A stretch of 64,000 nt of DNA from assembly GCF_000002235.5 (NCBI RefSeq), contig NW_022145609.1:7945163-8009162 (forward strand), given 5' to 3'. Source of the stretch: Strongylocentrotus purpuratus (lineage: Eukaryota > Echinodermata > Echinoidea > Camarodonta > Strongylocentrotidae). Below are positions 34,201-38,600 of the stretch, piece after piece. The notes under the pieces were generated by a model. The model saw only the letters and a list, made by a program, of their open reading frames with translations. It did no database searches and had not been told where the DNA came from. Every line of letters starts with the position of its first letter. Within the stretch, counting starts at the first letter, position 1. The position numbers and the translations under genes are program-made.

Positions 34201-34776
34201 TTTTTTTGTTGTTGTTGTTTTTGTTGATTTTTTATTTTGTGTTTTGGTACATGATGATACAGTATTGTTGGTACTTGTTATTTTTTTGCAATATATATTC
34301 ATACATTATTTAAATTGTAGGGTCGTACACTCTTACAAGCCTACCCTTGGCCTTTTACGTACGCCTCCTTTTCCATTCATTTTTACAATATTATTATGAA
34401 ACTTATGTATTTATTTTTTGTACCATTTTTACTAAATGTTGTATATAATGCTATTGTGTTTTATATTTGATGTTGTTGTATTTTTATGAATTGGAATAAA
34501 GATTGAAATGAAAAAGAAAAAAAATTTAATGCTACATCAGATTCTTTTAGGTCCGATCGCAATTAAATGCAGAATCATTTGAAACATAATTATTTAAAAA
34601 GTGGATCGGTTTTCCTTTATTATTAAAGATCTTCATCGGTAATGTTGACCGCAACACCATCATGACCAACACTCTGCCTGTGTCCCAGGTTTGCCGCTAT
34701 TTCCGCTTGATGCCTGTCAGCTGGTATAAACACATTAGTGTTCGTATGGAGATATATGGTGAAGGCCTTGTCACAG
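1152..34776 (+). CDS. Astacin-EGF-CUB-discoidin metalloprotease gene (partial, multi-exon)
   Basis: This entry is the gene model; the exons are listed separately. The product is predicted to be a secreted zinc endopeptidase of the astacin family (M12A), related in layout to tolloid/BMP1 and the sea-urchin blastula proteases BP10 and SpAN. Such enzymes cut matrix proteins and growth-factor antagonists outside the cell. Exons seen: 1152-1281, 3628-3700, 4499-4699, 5517-5763, 9367-9470, 14283-14535, then three copies of a three-exon F5/8C cassette. All junctions are in phase and have GT..AG ends. Signal peptide, propeptide and the first part of the catalytic domain lie left of the window. The 3' end is unsettled: the cassettes may be spliced in series, or each may serve as an alternative end. 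The domain order is certain; the isoform structure is inferred. Confidence 0.88.
1980..2285 (+). repeat. Dispersed repeat hosting a hAT MITE
   Basis: The sequence from AGGGATTAGACCACCC to GGGGTTATAAAAGG matches 58961-59113, with the same order of blocks (GGTGG.TATCTCATCAA, AGAGGATC.TGGGGGACCAA, GCAAGTAG..ACAGTGGGG). The copy here is interrupted by the MITE at 2074-2200 and the distant copy is not. Confidence 0.75.
2074..2200. mobile_element. 127-bp hAT-type MITE with perfect 8-bp TSD
   Basis: Ends are CAGGCGCGTACGCAGG and CCTGCGTACGCCACTG, inverted repeats of the CAG..CTG hAT type. It is flanked by identical 8-bp duplications TGGGGGAC (2066-2073 and 2201-2208). The related repeat at 59030-59037 has a single TGGGGGAC and no insertion. 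The interior is G-run, spacer, C-run, with no coding capacity. Confidence 0.9.
2560..2604. repeat. Poly-T / poly-G run in intron 1282-3627
   Basis: A run of T followed by a run of G, one of many homopolymer junctions in the window. The same intron also has a TG microsatellite at about 1306-1330. ORFs called across these runs are low complexity, not genes. Confidence 0.8.
2905..3420. repeat. Foldback or MITE-like element
   Basis: The left arm, about 2905-2947 (CCTCCTTTTGAAAATTTG), is an imperfect reverse complement of about 3378-3420 (CAAACTTTTCCAAAAGGGAGG). The enclosed 430 bp shows nothing coding. No clear target duplication was found, so the class is unknown. Confidence 0.5.
3628..3700 (+). 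CDS. Astacin domain exon (CYSYLG..GCTR)
   Basis: This short 73-nt exon encodes CYSYLGLQSKIGFQDVSIG then KGCTR. It corresponds to the astacin segment with the CySsvGr-type Cys and the strand ending in a Cys just before the zinc-binding helix. The acceptor is a pyrimidine-rich tract ending in CTGTAG and the donor is GTAAAT. The first base completes a Gly codon begun in the previous exon and the last codon is complete, so it joins exactly to the catalytic exon at 4499. Confidence 0.85.
3701..4498. other. Intron, nothing recognised
   Basis: AT-rich intron between the second and third visible astacin exons. It has a short G-run at about 3922-3934. No repeat with clear ends was found. Confidence 0.7.
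4499..4699 (+). CDS. Astacin catalytic exon with zinc site and Met-turn
   Basis: This is the catalytic core, 67 codons with phase 0 at both ends. The zinc signature reads HEIGHALGFWHEQSRPDRD. The three His of HExxHxxGxxH bind zinc, the first Glu is the general base, and the HE(Q)SRPDRD extension is diagnostic of astacins. Further on, SVMHYG is the Met-turn with the Tyr zinc ligand and transition-state residue. All catalytic residues expected of an active enzyme are present. The acceptor is CATAAG, weaker than most in this gene, and the donor is GTAAGT. Confidence 0.95.
4790..4858 (+). repeat. CAAACT microsatellite, likely retroelement tail
   Basis: TCAATAAACTCAAACT repeated several times in the intron 4700-5516. 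The form AATAAA followed by a short tandem repeat is typical of non-LTR retrotransposon 3' ends, so this may be a heavily 5'-truncated LINE or SINE. The rest of the intron shows nothing. Confidence 0.45.
5517..5763 (+). CDS. Astacin C-terminus plus EGF-like exon
   Basis: This 247-nt exon completes the astacin domain: VPTLIPKDPLSMGEIGQRLG matches the family's PTI.pkD...mGQR.glS block, followed by the closing Cys in MYEC. Six further Cys (HC, SC, NC, KC, RC, YC) form one EGF-like module, as in BP10, nas and tolloid relatives. It starts in phase 0 after TGACAG and ends in phase 1 (FP + G) before GTAATT. A 200-bp tandem repeat of non-coding type begins immediately after the donor. Confidence 0.92.
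5771..6130. repeat. 201-bp tandem repeat, with an inverted relative at 6333-6420
   Basis: GGTAACCAAATGAAA begins two copies at 5771 and 5972. They share the AAACATAAGAGAGTTGTGAA block. The reverse complement of about 6333-6420 contains a related block, so members of the same family lie in both orientations. It starts eight bases after the astacin/EGF exon donor. Confidence 0.7.
6894..6950. repeat. TTTTA repeat and T/G homopolymers
   Basis: Low-complexity TTTTTA repeats followed by runs of T and G. Around it, 6500-8600 is an AT-rich intron with a small tandem repeat (AAACAAATATATTGAA, about 7243-7280) and no supported gene. Confidence 0.8.
8641..9109. mobile_element. Palindromic MITE, one full and one partial copy in tandem
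   Basis: The full copy 8641-8913 starts ATACACCAGTTTACGG and ends CCGTAAACTGGTGTAT. Its arms repeat blocks such as TATTTATGCGTAAATT and GCGCCCATGCAAAT in inverse order around a GC-rich centre (GTGCGCGCACAA). A second copy, lacking the left end, follows at 8914-9109 and ends with the same TIR. It could form a large hairpin. Family not identified. Confidence 0.75.
9367..9470 (+). CDS. CUB domain exon, first half
   Basis: This 104-nt exon reads ADRVTLTSRNGEVSSPNFDG and continues STNYTLDTSFMTYIK. The G-x-V-S-SPN block is the usual opening of a CUB beta-sandwich. The first base pair of codon completion (G from the previous exon plus CT) gives Ala. The domain lacks the two N-terminal Cys that form the first disulfide in classical CUB domains. 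The acceptor is TTAACAG and the donor is GTGAGA. A CUB domain after EGF fits a substrate- or partner-binding role in the matrix. Confidence 0.8.
9660..11481. mobile_element. hAT-ended element carrying a GC-rich minisatellite
   Basis: It begins CAGTGGCGGATGCAGG and ends CCTGGATCCGTGCCTG. The flanking 8-mers are GAGATGTG (9652-9659) and GAGATTTG (11482-11489), a target duplication with one mismatch. Next to the left end are a GC-rich hairpin and a polypurine tract (about 9725-9775), then a TG microsatellite. The interior is the tandem array listed separately. No transposase is present, so it is non-autonomous. Confidence 0.8.
9866..11300 (+). repeat. Minisatellite array, about 14 units of 85-126 bp
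   Basis: The unit contains ATGCTCATCTGACCGTAATT, AAACCCCTGAGCTTC, GGGGCTCTGCCCCTGGACCC and CCTGCCAGTGTCACAAATAAG. Units differ in length through loss of internal blocks, and the last few share longer duplications. The same family lies in reverse at about 40137-40790. ORFs here are by-products of the repeat. Confidence 0.85.
12119..12325 (+). mobile_element. Truncated piggyBac-like TTAA MITE
   Basis: TTAA at 12115-12118 is followed by AGGGGTAGTTGAGTTCTG. The next 200 bp match the reverse complement of the right half of the full element at 52866-53414, including the GAGGGCGCTACACAAAAT region. Homology stops where the satellite array begins, so the other end is lost. Confidence 0.7.
12326..13360 (+). 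repeat. Satellite array, about 10 monomers of 100-120 bp
   Basis: Monomers share GCGCGAAGCGCGGAAGCTTT, GACGTTTCATTAAATTATTA, GAAGACGATTCGTTGTACCG and CGACTCTTAATCCTTGTCTG. The GCGCGAAGCGCG core is palindromic. The same family forms the longer array at 41940-44475 in the same orientation, where it is more regular. Confidence 0.9.
13690..13940 (+). repeat. Polypyrimidine tract (C/T), about 250 bp
   Basis: Nearly uninterrupted C and T on this strand, just inside the right end of the hAT-ended element. Similar tracts occur at 23480-23700 and 45500-45650 at the same place relative to element ends. Open frames of 110-170 codons across it are composition artefacts. Confidence 0.9.
14283..14535 (+). 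CDS. CUB domain exon, second half
   Basis: This 253-nt exon reads from GNPDEQIRLKFDALDMEPFD through CLDYINI, then DFCGNTLPP, then FHSDETNTNKGFHGTY. It contains the second CUB disulfide pair (KKC..FCG). It also has the acidic positions used for calcium in cbCUB domains: Glu in DMEPFD, Asp in CLDY, and Asp in the SDxxxxxxGF loop. It begins in phase 0 and ends in phase 1 (one G). The discoidin cassette needs exactly this phase, so the exon can splice directly to any of the three cassettes. Confidence 0.92.
14999..16122. mobile_element. TIR element with a terminal 60-bp hairpin repeat
   Basis: The left end TTAGGTGATACGTA and right end TACGTATGACCTAA are inverted repeats. Near the right end, about 15945-16122, a 60-bp unit repeats three times, each with AGGTGATACGTA..TACGTATCACCT, itself a hairpin. 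Interior features include (ATGATC)-rich stretches and no ORF of note. Superfamily unknown. Confidence 0.55.
16384..16522. mobile_element. 139-bp hAT-type MITE in unit 1
   Basis: The right end ATCCGTGCCTG is identical to the right end of the 9660-11481 element, and the left end is GCAGGTGGGG. Flanks are ATTGAGAT (16376-16383) and ATTGAGAA (16523-16530). Unit 2 has a single ATTGAGAA at the matching place (24745 region), confirming an insertion. Confidence 0.75.
17180..17343 (+). CDS. F5/8C (discoidin) cassette 1, exon A
   Basis: The exon opens with two bases that complete an Ala codon, then LGLESYVIPDSSLTASSEFN, matching the discoidin start (ALGMESG.I.DsQITASSe). It ends in NDANPWIQ before GTAAGA, just ahead of the VDL strand supplied by exon B. 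It is 164 nt, the same length as its paralogues at 25406 and 29552. F5/8C domains bind lipids, carbohydrates or matrix ligands. It enters in phase 1. Confidence 0.92.
17469..18414. mobile_element. Insertion with six tandem monomers of about 145 bp
   Basis: Present in unit 1 but absent at the same intron site in units 2 and 3. It starts ATGCCTCCGTTACGAAG, and near the other end the inverse ACGGAGGCAT occurs (about 18369-18378). Between them, a unit holding GATCGTATTATCATTAGAAC, TGGATTCCTGCCAAACTTAG and GCAGAGCCGATGAACTGA repeats at about 17546, 17697, 17847, 17990, 18138 and 18277. No ORF of note. The class is not identified. Confidence 0.7.
19023..19175 (+). CDS. F5/8C cassette 1, exon B
   Basis: This is the middle of the discoidin domain, 51 codons in phase 0: VDLLDLYRIISVATQGRQD, then QWVNSYKLAWSTDGTTF. 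The VATQGR motif and the W-x-x-S-Y-K-L-x-x-S-x-D-G strand are diagnostic. The acceptor is CTCCAAG and the donor is GTAAGT. The copy is open and nearly identical to exons B2 and B3, with RQDL in place of RQDF. Confidence 0.93.
19534..19687 (+). CDS. F5/8C cassette 1, exon C
   Basis: This is the last third of the discoidin domain: IFIGNVDRNTIMTNTLPVSQ, then YFRLMPVSWYKHISVRMEIYG. It matches the family's GN.D..t.v.n.l..p..aryvRi.P..W...ismR.E.yG ending. It is 154 nt, six longer than copies 2 and 3, which duplicates GY after MEIYG. It ends in phase 1 before GTCAGT, so it can join another exon A or the candidate terminal exon. The usual closing Cys directly after the R-x-E-x-Y-G strand is absent here. 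Confidence 0.92.
20262..20645. mobile_element. TTAA-flanked piggyBac-like MITE in unit 1
   Basis: It is flanked by TTAA on both sides (20258-20261 and 20646-20649), with ends AGATAAAGGTGAGTTCTGG and CCAGAACTGGAGTTTATCT. Unit 2 shows the uninterrupted site ACTTAAATAC. The element is 384 bp with no coding capacity. It lies just before candidate exon T1 and alters that exon's polypyrimidine tract. Confidence 0.85.
20661..20773 (+). CDS. Candidate alternative terminal exon T1
   Basis: After a T-rich acceptor (CTCTTTAG), the frame entered from a phase-1 donor reads AECKSSQSNELALYTIPD, then IQVLKDFLKPVLC, and stops at TAG 20771-20773. The same 113-nt block, open to the same stop, sits at the same place in unit 2. 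It would give a short tail of 37 residues including the Ala codon shared with exon C. No AATAAA is obvious close downstream. The divergence between the two copies is mostly not silent, so constraint is not shown. It could be chance. Confidence 0.35.
21607..24419. mobile_element. Solo LTR fossil (about 676 bp net) split by a hAT element
   Basis: With the inner hAT element and its duplication set aside, the remaining DNA starts TGTTACGGCC and ends CCGTTACA. Such TG..CA ends are typical of LTR retrotransposons, probably Gypsy-like. A 4-bp GTAT lies on each side (21603-21606 and 24420-24423). Unit 2 has the empty site. There is no internal coding region, so it is a recombination remnant. It is younger than the unit duplication, and the hAT insertion is younger still. 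Confidence 0.6.
21616..23744. mobile_element. 2.1-kb hAT-ended element with GCGAGCGAGCG array
   Basis: Left end CAGTGGCGTACCTGG, right end TAGGTACGCCAGTG. The flanking 8-mers GTTACGGC (21608-21615 and 23745-23752) are identical. Inside are a tandem array with GGCGAGCGAGCGTAGCGAGC, most regular at 22110-22520 with units of about 117 bp and decayed on both sides, then a polypyrimidine tract (23480-23700) and a GC-rich hairpin next to the right end. No transposase. Confidence 0.88.
24736..25010 (+). repeat. Unit-edge repeat, left arm (parts A then B)
   Basis: Two blocks lie here in order: A (about 24736-24840, from ACTTGGGGCGCCATTGAG to TCTCGATTTTGCA) and B (about 24905-25000, ending TTTGTATCGAGGCACTT). 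Related copies occur in inverse orientation at 28180-28405 but in the order B then A. Equivalent left arms lie at 16366-16770 in unit 1 and, shortened, at 28816-29270 in unit 3. Confidence 0.7.
25406..25569 (+). CDS. F5/8C cassette 2, exon A
   Basis: Paralogue of 17180-17343 with the same 164-nt length, the same splice sites and an open frame. The only amino-acid change from copy 1 is Asp to Asn (VGDLRG to VGNLRG). Introns on both sides are also nearly identical to unit 1, so the duplication is recent or has been homogenised by gene conversion. Confidence 0.92.
26306..26458 (+). CDS. F5/8C cassette 2, exon B
   Basis: Middle third of the second discoidin copy, 51 codons in phase 0. It keeps VATQGRQDFDQWVNSYKL and the DIPGPGADK end. 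The acceptor CTCCAAG and donor GTAAGT match those of copies 1 and 3. The sequence just upstream of the acceptor is conserved between units, but it has an in-frame stop and is read as intron. Confidence 0.92.
26831..26978 (+). CDS. F5/8C cassette 2, exon C
   Basis: Last third of the second discoidin copy, 148 nt, reading RNTITTNTLPVSQ, YFRLMPVSWYKH and MEIYGEGPVTG. It ends in phase 1. It lacks the GY insertion of copy 1. Because entry and exit phases of the A-B-C set are both 1, skipping or including the whole set never shifts the frame. Confidence 0.92.
27562..27674 (+). CDS. Candidate alternative terminal exon T2
   Basis: Copy of the 20661-20773 block. From a phase-1 donor it reads GDCKSSQSNELAQYTIPD, then IQVLKDFLKPVLC, and ends at TAG. 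The acceptor is ACATTTTAG. It would place a Cys four residues after the last GPVT of the discoidin domain, where many discoidin domains have their closing Cys. This supports a real exon, but the block could also be unspliced intron. Confidence 0.38.
28180..28405 (-). repeat. Unit-edge repeat, right arm (inverted, permuted)
   Basis: The reverse complement of this stretch contains block B and then block A of the left arm at 24736-25010. Unit 1 has the same arm at about 21270-21500. A further direct B-like copy follows at about 28405-28490 and about 21500-21595. Discoidin exons are therefore bracketed by inverted but circularly permuted repeats. Confidence 0.7.
28828..29130. mobile_element. 303-bp insertion in unit 3 with short TIRs
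   Basis: The left side AGAGAGTTTACAAATAG and right side CTGTAAACTCACTAATA form inverted repeats around GAGTTTACA. Units 1 and 2 lack the sequence. It sits only a few bases from the position where unit 1 carries the hAT MITE 16384-16522. The block CCAAAGTCCTAGATGTG occurs inside it and again at 29287, suggesting a later local rearrangement. Confidence 0.6.
29552..29715 (+). CDS. F5/8C cassette 3, exon A
   Basis: Third copy, 164 nt and open, reading LGLESSVIPDSSLTASSDFN, then VDHGAKRGRLNL. It has more replacements than copy 2 (Tyr to Ser, Glu to Asp, Ala to Val). Splice signals are intact. Upstream it has lost about 250 bp of the unit that copies 1 and 2 retain. Confidence 0.9.
30449..30601 (+). 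CDS. F5/8C cassette 3, exon B
   Basis: Third copy of the discoidin middle exon, 153 nt and open. The last codons read DISVPEADK rather than DIPGPGADK, so the loop before the splice site is diverging. The intron after it holds a 3.7-kb LINE, which a transcript would have to splice out (intron about 4.0 kb). Confidence 0.9.
30871..34528 (+). mobile_element. Near-complete Jockey-group (CR1/L2-like) LINE
   Basis: A 3.66-kb insertion in the intron between exons B3 and C3, with no counterpart in units 1 and 2. It codes for endonuclease then reverse transcriptase and ends in an A-rich tail after AATAAAG. There is no clear target duplication; about three bases of target seem lost. Closest clade by motif style is CR1, L2, Crack or Daphne, but this is not settled. 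Confidence 0.88.
31039..34199 (+). pseudogene. LINE ORF: endonuclease plus reverse transcriptase
   Basis: The N-terminal piece (31039-31242) joins by a one-base frame slip near 31236 to an APE-type endonuclease (31239-32117: IIHFNARSM, ISETWI, GVGLFIRK, MGDLNID, TDHFPI). An in-frame TAG at 32115-32117 precedes the reverse transcriptase (32247-34199), which has YRPISILPCFSKILEK, FMDLSKAFD (motif A), GVPQGSILGP (motif B), LYADDTS (motif C) and a C-terminal RHTGPILWNSL block. With only two lesions in about 1050 codons, this is a fairly young copy. Confidence 0.85.
34629..34776 (+). CDS. F5/8C cassette 3, exon C
   Basis: Last third of the third discoidin copy, 148 nt, open and phase 1 at its end. 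It reads RNTIMTNTLPVSQ and MEIYGEGLVTG (Pro to Leu change). The acceptor ATTAAAG and donor GTCAGT are as in the other copies. This is the last exon of the gene that I can recognise with confidence. Confidence 0.88.
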
Positions 34777-35340
34777 GTCAGTTTAAAAACTAGTGATACT
34801 CCAACTTTTTTGCTCCATCTTCAATTTTTCCGACGACAATTGCTCTGGAATTTTTTCACCAATGATGTAGACAACGTGCTATGGTTATGTTTGGGTTTTA
34901 AGTTAGGTTCGGAGTTAGGGTTTAATAGTCCTTGTTCAAGGATTGACACTAAGATTCCGGTTAGCATATAATATGAGGCATTTGGTGTGGAGGGTTGGTG
35001 TACAAAACAATAGTTGTATAGAAGGCAATTATTCTTTTTAGAGAGGGTTGGGTTTGAAATTTGAAGGATCTCTTTGCATGTACCCGGTTCCCCGGGGTAA
35101 ATTTCTAAAATGTAGTTGTCCAGAGTTGACATTTTGTGACTGTGTGCAACTAGACACCTGTTAAAGACGCTCGGTAACATTGTTCAGATTGGAGAAAATG
35201 GTGCTAAGGTAACGACTTTAATGCTTGAGGTACAATAAAAGATTATCTGAAAGTTTAAGTGACAATGGACGATTATCAATGATAGTAATTGGGGAAAACA
35301 GATCTGATCAATTCCTTAATTCTCCTAACTATATTACTAC

Positions 35341-35494
35341 ATACATACATACATACATACAATTGTCTTTTATATAGCGCAACATCCAACGAATTGCTCG
35401 AAGCGCTTTACAGAAATAATGACATAGTAAACACAAGATAATACATGTATAAAAGAGTAATTATAATAACAAACAAAAATATTAGAATAACAAT
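35341..35494 (-). mobile_element. LINE 3' tail insertion, 154 bp
   Basis: Flanked by TTACTAC at 35334-35340 and 35495-35501; unit 2 has the site once. On the minus strand it ends with a hairpin (AAGCGCTTCGAGC..GTTGCGCTATATAAAAG) followed by a TATG-type tandem tail. This resembles the 3' end of the decayed LINE at 59627-62500. Confidence 0.75.
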
Positions 35495-35519
35495 TTACTA
35501 CAACTTAATTACATTTTAG

Positions 35520-35786
35520 GCGATTGCAAATCGTCACAAAGCAATGAATTGGCTCTATATACCATTCTAGGTCCCCCCCCCCCGGAAAATTTGATTTTAC
35601 TTTTTTTTGAGATGGCCCCCCCCCCTGGCGCTCAAGGGGGGGGGGGGGGGTGCAATTTTTCAAATTTTCGAGGGCCAAAACAAAAATAGTGCTCACTACC
35701 CCCCCCCCCCCTCCCCCCCCCCCTCCCCCCATTTTAGGCGATTGCAAATCGTCACAAACCAATGAATTGGCTGTATATACCATTCC
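35520..35786 (+). pseudogene. Broken third copy of the candidate terminal exon
   Basis: The block homologous to T1 and T2 occurs twice here, at 35520-35570 and 35738-35786. Each copy stops matching after the ATACCATTC region. A C- and G-rich segment lies between them, and the second copy runs into CAGTGGCGGATCC, the end motif of local hAT elements. The part encoding the remaining residues and stop is missing. Unit 3 therefore could not use this exon as units 1 and 2 might. Confidence 0.55.
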
Positions 35787-36000
35787 ACAGTGGCGGATCC
35801 ATACACAAATTACACAATTTTTTCGTCAACCTTCAACAATGTTACCGAGTCACTTTAAGGTCAAGTTCACCCAGGGTCTATTGTCCCAGATATGTGATGG
35901 GGTGGGGGTAGGGGTTCATTGTCCTGGGAGGTAGAAATCCTAAAGAGATAGATGTCCAGGGGAAAAAGTTCTAGGGATATTAACTTAGGAGTGGCCCCGG

Positions 36001-36275
36001 CCCCCCCCCCCCCCCCCCCCCCACTCCGAGAACGGACGGACCCCATGCGTGTTGCCAAAATGTCCTTTTCGTAACAAAAGAAAAAGGTCGACCCGTATTG
36101 ACTTTACACACCGGACTTTTGCTGAAAAGGGGGGGGGGTGCTGAAAAAGGCTCGTATACAAAAGAAAAAGGTCGAGCCGTATTGACTTTACACACCGGAC
36201 TTTTGCTGAAAGGGGGGGGGGGGTCGGTTGGAATGCGTACCCTAAATAACACTGAGTGGGGGGGGGGGCGGGGGA
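36001..36275. repeat. C/G-run bounded repeat (family shared with 45.3-46.0 kb)
   Basis: It contains two copies of CGTATTGACTTTACACACCG followed by GACTTTTGCTGAAA, then GCGTACCCTAAATAACACT, then a G-run. The same blocks occur at 45285-45478 (reverse) and 45808-46013. Confidence 0.7.
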
Positions 36276-36679
36276 GTGGCAGAGTTGGGTATTCATGTCC
36301 AAGGGTGCATAGGTTGTCAGTGGATGGTAGTTGGAGGGGTTCTTGTGTGAATGTAGAACTATCATCTCCAAAAAAATTGATATACTGCCAATCATAGCCG
36401 TATTCTTCTTTGTAGTTTAACTATAATAAAGACTCCTTTTTGCATTCCAGACAGTTTGTTGTCAATCTAGTACATTAATTTATCATTCCTCTATACATAA
36501 ACATTTTAAGATGGTAAATGTCTGTTTATTTTTCAGTGTGAATGGTCAACATAGCAGGCCTGATCAGAAGATTTGATTGATGGAAATATACCTGACGATG
36601 GATATCATTAGCAATTTCATTCATTAATATAATGGATACAGCAAGATGTTGACATTTTACTGTACTTTAATTTATTTTT

Positions 36680-38600
36680 TCAAGGGTTTAATGGGGATAT
36701 TTACTGTCTTCCGGCTTGTAATTGCTATGTCATTTCTTTAAAGTTAGTAGTACATTAATGAGATCCGTGTCCTTATATTGATGACTAGATCTTATAGGGG
36801 AATGATCGGGTCCTAGTGAACATAAAGAAAAAAGCTTACGTATAAGCATATTCACAGATCATATATTTCTTGTGAATTCAATATGTGACAATGATATAAA
36901 TATCGGTCTAATTTAAAATACATGTATGTAAGAGATATGATGTACACCCAATAATAGGCAGTTTAAAGTGAATGAATTATTTTTTTGATTTTGATGTTGG
37001 TGTTTACAGCTTTTAAAATAATGATATGCCAAGTTGACAGACATGGCCAAATATTATTGATGTTACTAACATTTTGTCACATTTTTAGCAGCATCAAACC
37101 TACCTCACAATTGGGGGCATGAGCTAATCTCTGTAATGTTTTTATCATTTTTTATCTTATGTAATATTCTATTGTGGAGGGTAAATGGCGTATATACTCC
37201 ATATGGATTCCTGATATTGTATTATCCTTCTAATAAATTTACGTTTCAATGTAAGAGAGCAGACTTTATCCGTTTTCATTTGTTTCAGTACTTTAATTCC
37301 TTACTCTTTAATCAAACATACACATAATATATTAAACATGTCAACTTCAGTAAGATGAGATATACACTTCCACATTATCCCTGTGAGATCTTAGGAATAC
37401 ATAGCTTATTTATGGTTAAAAAAATGGTAAAAAATATAGCATAAGGACAAATAAAGGGGGTAACAAATCAAGGATAAACAAAATTGAAAATTAAAAATAA
37501 AGAAAAGAGAGGCACGTGCGAATGTAACGCCAATATAGAAATTAAGTACATTATGACATTAGGAAACTCACAAATTCAATGATATAATACGTTGTCTCTC
37601 CATAAAATTACGATATAACTTATTTTAAGTTCTATGTTTTATACCGGGGTTTTCATTTACCTAATTAATTGCTATCAAAATATTACATGTACATCAATAA
37701 CGTTGAAATATGATGAAATTATTCTCCAGATTTATGTCGCGTGTTTGATTATTCACATATATATAACTGAAATTGAAATTATTTAAGGTTTTTATGGGGA
37801 TATGTATTTTTTCCAGTATGCAACTGTTATGCCATTTCTCTAAAGTTAGTCATTAAAGTACATTAAATAGATCTGTGTCCGTATATAAATGTCTAGATTG
37901 TATAGGGGAATGATCGGGTCCTTGTGAACATAGAAAAAAAAACGTACATAATTATAAGCATTTTCACAGATCATATATATCTTGTGAATTCAATATGTGA
38001 CCATAATATAAATGTAGGTCTTATTTATAATACATGTATGTAAGAAATATGATGTACACCCAATAATAGGCAGTTTAAAGTGAATGAATTATTTTTTTTG
38101 ATTTTGATGTTGGTGTTTACAGCTTTTTAAATAATGATATGACAAATTGACAGACATGGCCAAATATTATTGATGTTACTAACATTTTGTCACATTTTTA
38201 GTAGCATCAAACCTACCTCACAATAAGAGGCATGAGCTAAACTAGTCTCTGTAATGTTTTTATCATTTTTTCTCTTATGTAATATTCTATTGTGGAGGGT
38301 AAATGGCGTATATACTCCATATGGATTTCTGATACTGTATTATCCTTCTAATAAATTTACGTTTCAATGGAAGAGAGTAAACTTTATTCGTTTTCATTAT
38401 TTTATGTTTATGTTTCAGTATTTCTCAATTTCCTTAGTCTTAAATCAAATATTCAAAGATATACACGTAAGAAATTAAGCATTCCATATTTAGTTAGATG
38501 AGTTATCCATTTCCACAGTCACATAATTATTTCATTACTCCATGGTCTAGAGTTTACCCCTGTGAGATCTAAGGAATACATAGCCTCTTTATGGTTAACT
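36680..38600 (+). repeat. Tandem duplication of about 1.1 kb
   Basis: Copy A about 36680-37420 and copy B about 37787-38600 share long blocks in order, for example GGGGAATGATCGGGTCC, AACATTTTGTCACATTTTTAG and TGGAGGGTAAATGGCGTATA, and CCTGTGAGATCT.AGGAATAC. Neither copy has a convincing ORF. It could be 3' flanking or untranslated sequence of the protease gene. Confidence 0.75.

Larger units (their letters stand above)
28501..36400 (+). repeat. Tandem genomic unit 3 (interrupted)
   Basis: Third unit, expanded by a 303-bp insertion (28828-29130), a LINE (30871-34528), a LINE tail (35341-35494) and C/G-rich material (35571-35737 and 36001-36275). It lacks about 250 bp between the left-arm repeat and exon A. 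Homology to unit 2 fades out near 36400. Confidence 0.8.

Noticed and set aside
35358-35412. The GCGC stem and loop as a possible tRNA gene
   Set aside because: No A or B box and no cloverleaf. It matches the 3' hairpin of the local LINE family and has a 7-bp target duplication.
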